Below the pieces are notes generated by a model. It made no database searches. It was not told the DNA's origin and worked only from the letters and a program-made list of their open reading frames with translations. The position numbers and the translations under genes were made by a program. From Nemania diffusa (taxonomy: Eukaryota; Ascomycota; Sordariomycetes; Xylariales; Xylariaceae): 64,000 nt of DNA. Shown here in pieces: positions 60,897-64,000 of the stretch (position 1 is the stretch's first letter; each line of letters begins with the position of its first letter). The stretch lies in assembly GCA_038501195.1 (NCBI GenBank), contig JBBPUQ010000008.1, positions 1,778,001 to 1,842,000 of the forward strand, given 5' to 3'.

Positions 60897-63800
60897 CTAC
60901 GCGAAGTAACTCTTCCAGAGGACACCTTCGAGATCCTCAAGCTGCTCAGAGGTAAAATACTGAGGAGATGTTAGTTTGCATGTTACTTAAAATCCGCCCA
61001 TGGCTTACTCACCTTTTGATCAACTGCCCAGCTGTCCTGTCTTGTCTTTTTAAACTCGGACAATACACCTTTCGTAGCCTTCCCTACCACGCCAGGATCG
61101 CTCGCGGCGCGCCTTGCTAAGAGAGCCAGCACTTCAGGCATCCAACTCGGCGGTGGAGTCGCATATGGAAATGCTTCAATTAAGGCGCCAAGACCTAGGA
61201 CGGCAGCATGTCTTTTGATGACCTTTTGCGTGTCGCCGGATGGTGTCTCGGTACCAGGCGTCCTTTTCTTTGGCATCGGGTTACGCGCCAACTGCGTCTC
61301 GAAACGTGATTTCAGTGTGGCGATGATGGGATTGCGAATGGCCACAGGGGAGCATCTAATCATACCCGCAAGAGTCGCACCAGCTACGGTTCGCACCTCA
61401 AGTTGGGCATCTCCTAGCATATCACCGACCGCGTCGAAGAGCATTTCTCTATGCGACGTATCCATGAGGAACAAGCGCCTGAAATATATAACCTGCATGT
61501 TGACGAGTGCGCGTAGTCGTTGATGCCAGCTCGTGGACGTCGTTCCAAGACGAATGAGCGCCGCGATGAATGGCTTATCCTCTCCAGTGCGGAAGGGGAT
61601 GTTTGGTAAATGACGATACACATGGTATGCTAACCTCATCAATTCTGGGTCTTCTTTTACATCCATCATATGCAACAATTGGTCTACAAACGGGTCTGGG
61701 AAGAAGGGGATCAACTGTGTGCACTCTTGTGACGACAAGGTGTTATCTAGCCATGTAAGCACCGTTTTGGATCCTGACGTGTATGGTGAAGGCGTCTGTT
61801 GGCCAGGCGTGCGCTGTTGCCGCCACGTTTCGAGGCGGTCAAACACGTCCTTGATAGTTGCGGCAAGTTCTTCATTTGTTGTATAAGGCCGGATGCCGAT
61901 GCTCGACTCTGCCTTGTTCTGCTCAAGCATCATGTTCACATTTTCGAAGGATTCATGATATCGAGTGCGATATATTGTAGCGATGACGCGGCCCATTGCC
62001 TCGCGAACCGACTTATAGGGATGATCTATGTGTGCGAGGAAGTTCTCGAGGATGGGTTTCTCATGTCGAAAGTGCCAACCACTATCATTGATTAAGAACT
62101 CCAGAAGCTGCACCTTGGAAGACTCCTTGAAAGCAGCATTGGAGTTCATATCGAGTCGGAACGAACTTAGCTTGGTGACAAGATCGTGTGCTCGCCGGGG
62201 ATCTTTGCTATCCATGAGGAAATGGAGGAAAGTAACCCAGTAGGATTGGTTTTCGGGCGTTAAACTGTCTGCAAAGATGTCCACGATTAGTGGCAGTGCG
62301 AAGTCCCACACCAGCTTTTTGATTGAAGCTGTAGCATCGGTTAGGCCGGCGAGCATGGCCCCTATTATCTCCGCTGTTGCTCGATGCTGATGCTTGTCGC
62401 TACCGTCGCCATAGACTTCAGTAGTTAGCTCTTTTACGTCTTCGAATTTGATTTCGGTCTCTCCGTAATGCATAAGATCAAACACATGCATAAGGAGTAC
62501 TACATTCGCGGTCCTAAATCGGTCTGCCGAAGTATCTCGCGGTTCTTGCTTCAAATGATCAAAGAACTTGGCAAGCCATCGCCTATTAAGCAAACTGCCA
62601 ATTTGCTTTCTAGTGGCTCGCTCCAAGTCATCGTAACCATCGAATTTCCGAGACTTTGCTTTCAAGGCATGAAAGGTCTTTCCCCACACTAGCCAACCGG
62701 GGTAGTCTGCGTCGATGAAATATTGCGCATTCTCCGGGTGATTAAAGTCGTCTAGGTGCTTTGCGGTAAATTCGGCGTCGCCCTTTGGTACAGGCACAAT
62801 CATCTTGTTTGTCTCGTACTCCTTCTCTAGAAGGTAGTTACGGTAACTATGTCCATAGACGGCTCGTTGGTCGATGGCGGAGAATACTAATGAAAATGCA
62901 GATAGATAGTTTGCCCTGAGACCAGGATGGGGGTCGTTGGTGCCGTTGGCGACAAGCTCAATGAATTGGGGCGGTACGATGCTGTTAAAGCGTATGGAAA
63001 GATTAGTAGCAAAGATGGCACAGCGACTAGCCGTCTTCCAGTGCGATTCTCTCGCTAACTCTATCAATTCCAGCCCGAGGCTCGCCTTCTTCTCTTCGAC
63101 TTTCGTTCTTCGCTCAACAATAAAGGCATGCCTCGTCTCGATGGCCTTTGAACAATCTTCGTCGGGCTTGATTAAGTCCACCATGTTGCCATCCGTTATG
63201 ACCATCAATTCAAATCGTTTACCGAATTCTATGAGCGGGTACACGGCTGTAGATCCAAGGTTCTGAATGGACGTCTTGTCGACTCCGGCAGTCCTGATAT
63301 AAAGACGCATCAGCTCTGGAGCAAAGCGCCAGTCTTTCATCAAAGTTTTCAAAAGACTGGTGAATAACAAGGTATACATGGCGCCCTTGATTCGATCATG
63401 ATCCATTTCGTCGAGAGCTTTGCGGAACCGCTGCAGGATGACGGGAATGACTAGGGGCCGCCCCCCGATGAGTGCTTTGACTGAAGCATCTTGTGCCCCC
63501 TGTGCTATCCTACGCACATCAGCATATGAGGAAACAGATGATTCCGCAAGATCAAGAAGTAGTTGTTTGTCAAGTCCACTCTTGCGTCGAATCGTCGCGT
63601 TATGTTTGACCCGTTGTTGCTGATATCCATCTGCTCGCTTTACAAGCAGAGGGCGTGGGTATTCTTTGCGCAGGCCGCTGATCTTAAATGGGGCTACATC
63701 TGCTTTATAAAGTCGGAGAAGACGGTCTAGTGGGTGTGCAGACCGCTCAAAGCCGACGTCGGTAATCCAAGTACGATAAGTAGAGTATAGCGCAGTGAAG

Positions 63801-64000
63801 CATGCAACATCATCTTCCTGATGGGCATTCAGAAATGAATGTGTTCTCGACAATAACAATCCGATTTCTTCACGAAGATCATGTATGCGGTTATAAAGAG
63901 GCGCGTTGTGAGTCAACAAGTAGCCTGCTTGGTACTTGAATTGAGGTTTCGTCTCGTCGTCCTCACTGGCCTCTGCCAATGGGTCGTCAGCTTCTGTTTC
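60897..64000 (-). CDS. BLM10: BLM10/PA200 proteasome activator, C-terminal half
   Basis: HEAT-repeat protein that caps the 20S proteasome. Exon from beyond 64000 to 61013, intron 61012-60960 (GTGAGT to CTCAG), last exon 60959-60897. About 1016 residues are visible of an expected 1,900 or so; the reading frame runs unbroken to the window edge, so the N-terminal half and start are outside. Recognisable stretches include RYAYRNYLLE-like HSYRNYLLEKEYETNKMIVP, YFIDADYPGWLVWGKTFHAL, LRRWLAKFF-like LNRRWLAKFFDHLKQEPRD, LDNTLSSQECTQLIPFFPDP and the C-terminal domain DAQLEVRTVAGATLAGMIRC. The last exon gives YFTSEQLEDLEGVLWKSYFA: the final Tyr-Phe-Ala is the HbYX-type tail that inserts into the 20S alpha ring. 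Reading past the donor would replace this tail with an unrelated end, which supports the intron. Confidence 0.95.

Overview
The window is nuclear DNA of a filamentous ascomycete (Pezizomycotina). Genes carry short GT-AG introns of about 45-120 bases, and the gene set includes an AA9 cellulose-active monooxygenase, a velvet regulator and a fungal STAND/ubiquitin-like protein. Dispersed TACCTAGGTA palindromes and TATGTATG microsatellites between genes hint at Sordariomycetes, but this is only an inference. Fifteen protein genes can be supported. Most models were built by splicing several reading frames by eye. No tRNA, rRNA or CRISPR array was recognised.

Layout. 1-22.9 kb is the gene-bearing left part: AA9 LPMO (-, cut by the left edge), an ACS-family MFS transporter (-), a single-exon psq/CENP-B-type DNA-binding protein without a transposase domain (-), YIP1 (-), PAM16 (+), a STAND-N/ubiquitin-like/zinc-ribbon protein (-), biotin-protein ligase BPL1 (-) diverging from COA4/CMC3 (+), MGM101 (+), a long HVA22/REEP-type membrane protein (-) and a GFA-fold protein (-). 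22.8-34.1 kb is gene-poor. A lone velvet-domain regulator, probably VosA, sits at 34.1-35.9 kb. 35.9-57.6 kb is again gene-poor and holds the most unusual object of the window. 57.6-64 kb returns to dense genes: a hotdog thioesterase (-), a FAX/metaxin-like GST-fold protein (+), and the C-terminal half of the proteasome activator BLM10 (-), cut by the right edge.

The unusual object is a roughly 9.4-kb block (42,965-52,402) of extremely AT-rich DNA without credible ORFs. It is bounded by a 21-bp imperfect terminal inverted repeat containing GACCAGTACCCCCC. Inside is a large inverted repeat (about 44.89-46.10 kb against 46.54-48.38 kb). Its arms are mostly arrays of a 9-bp unit (ATTATAGTT-like on the left, its reverse complement on the right) and continue into matching unique sequence outside the arrays. 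Outside the arrays the block carries about 25 copies of ATCGAT, far more than its composition predicts. It may be a non-autonomous mobile element, an inserted plasmid-like or organellar element, or a chromosome-maintenance locus. The sequence alone cannot decide.

Functionally, PAM16 (protein import), COA4 (cytochrome oxidase assembly) and MGM101 (mtDNA maintenance) are all mitochondrial and lie within 9.2 kb. The rest are unrelated housekeeping, secretory and regulatory genes; no metabolic gene cluster is seen.
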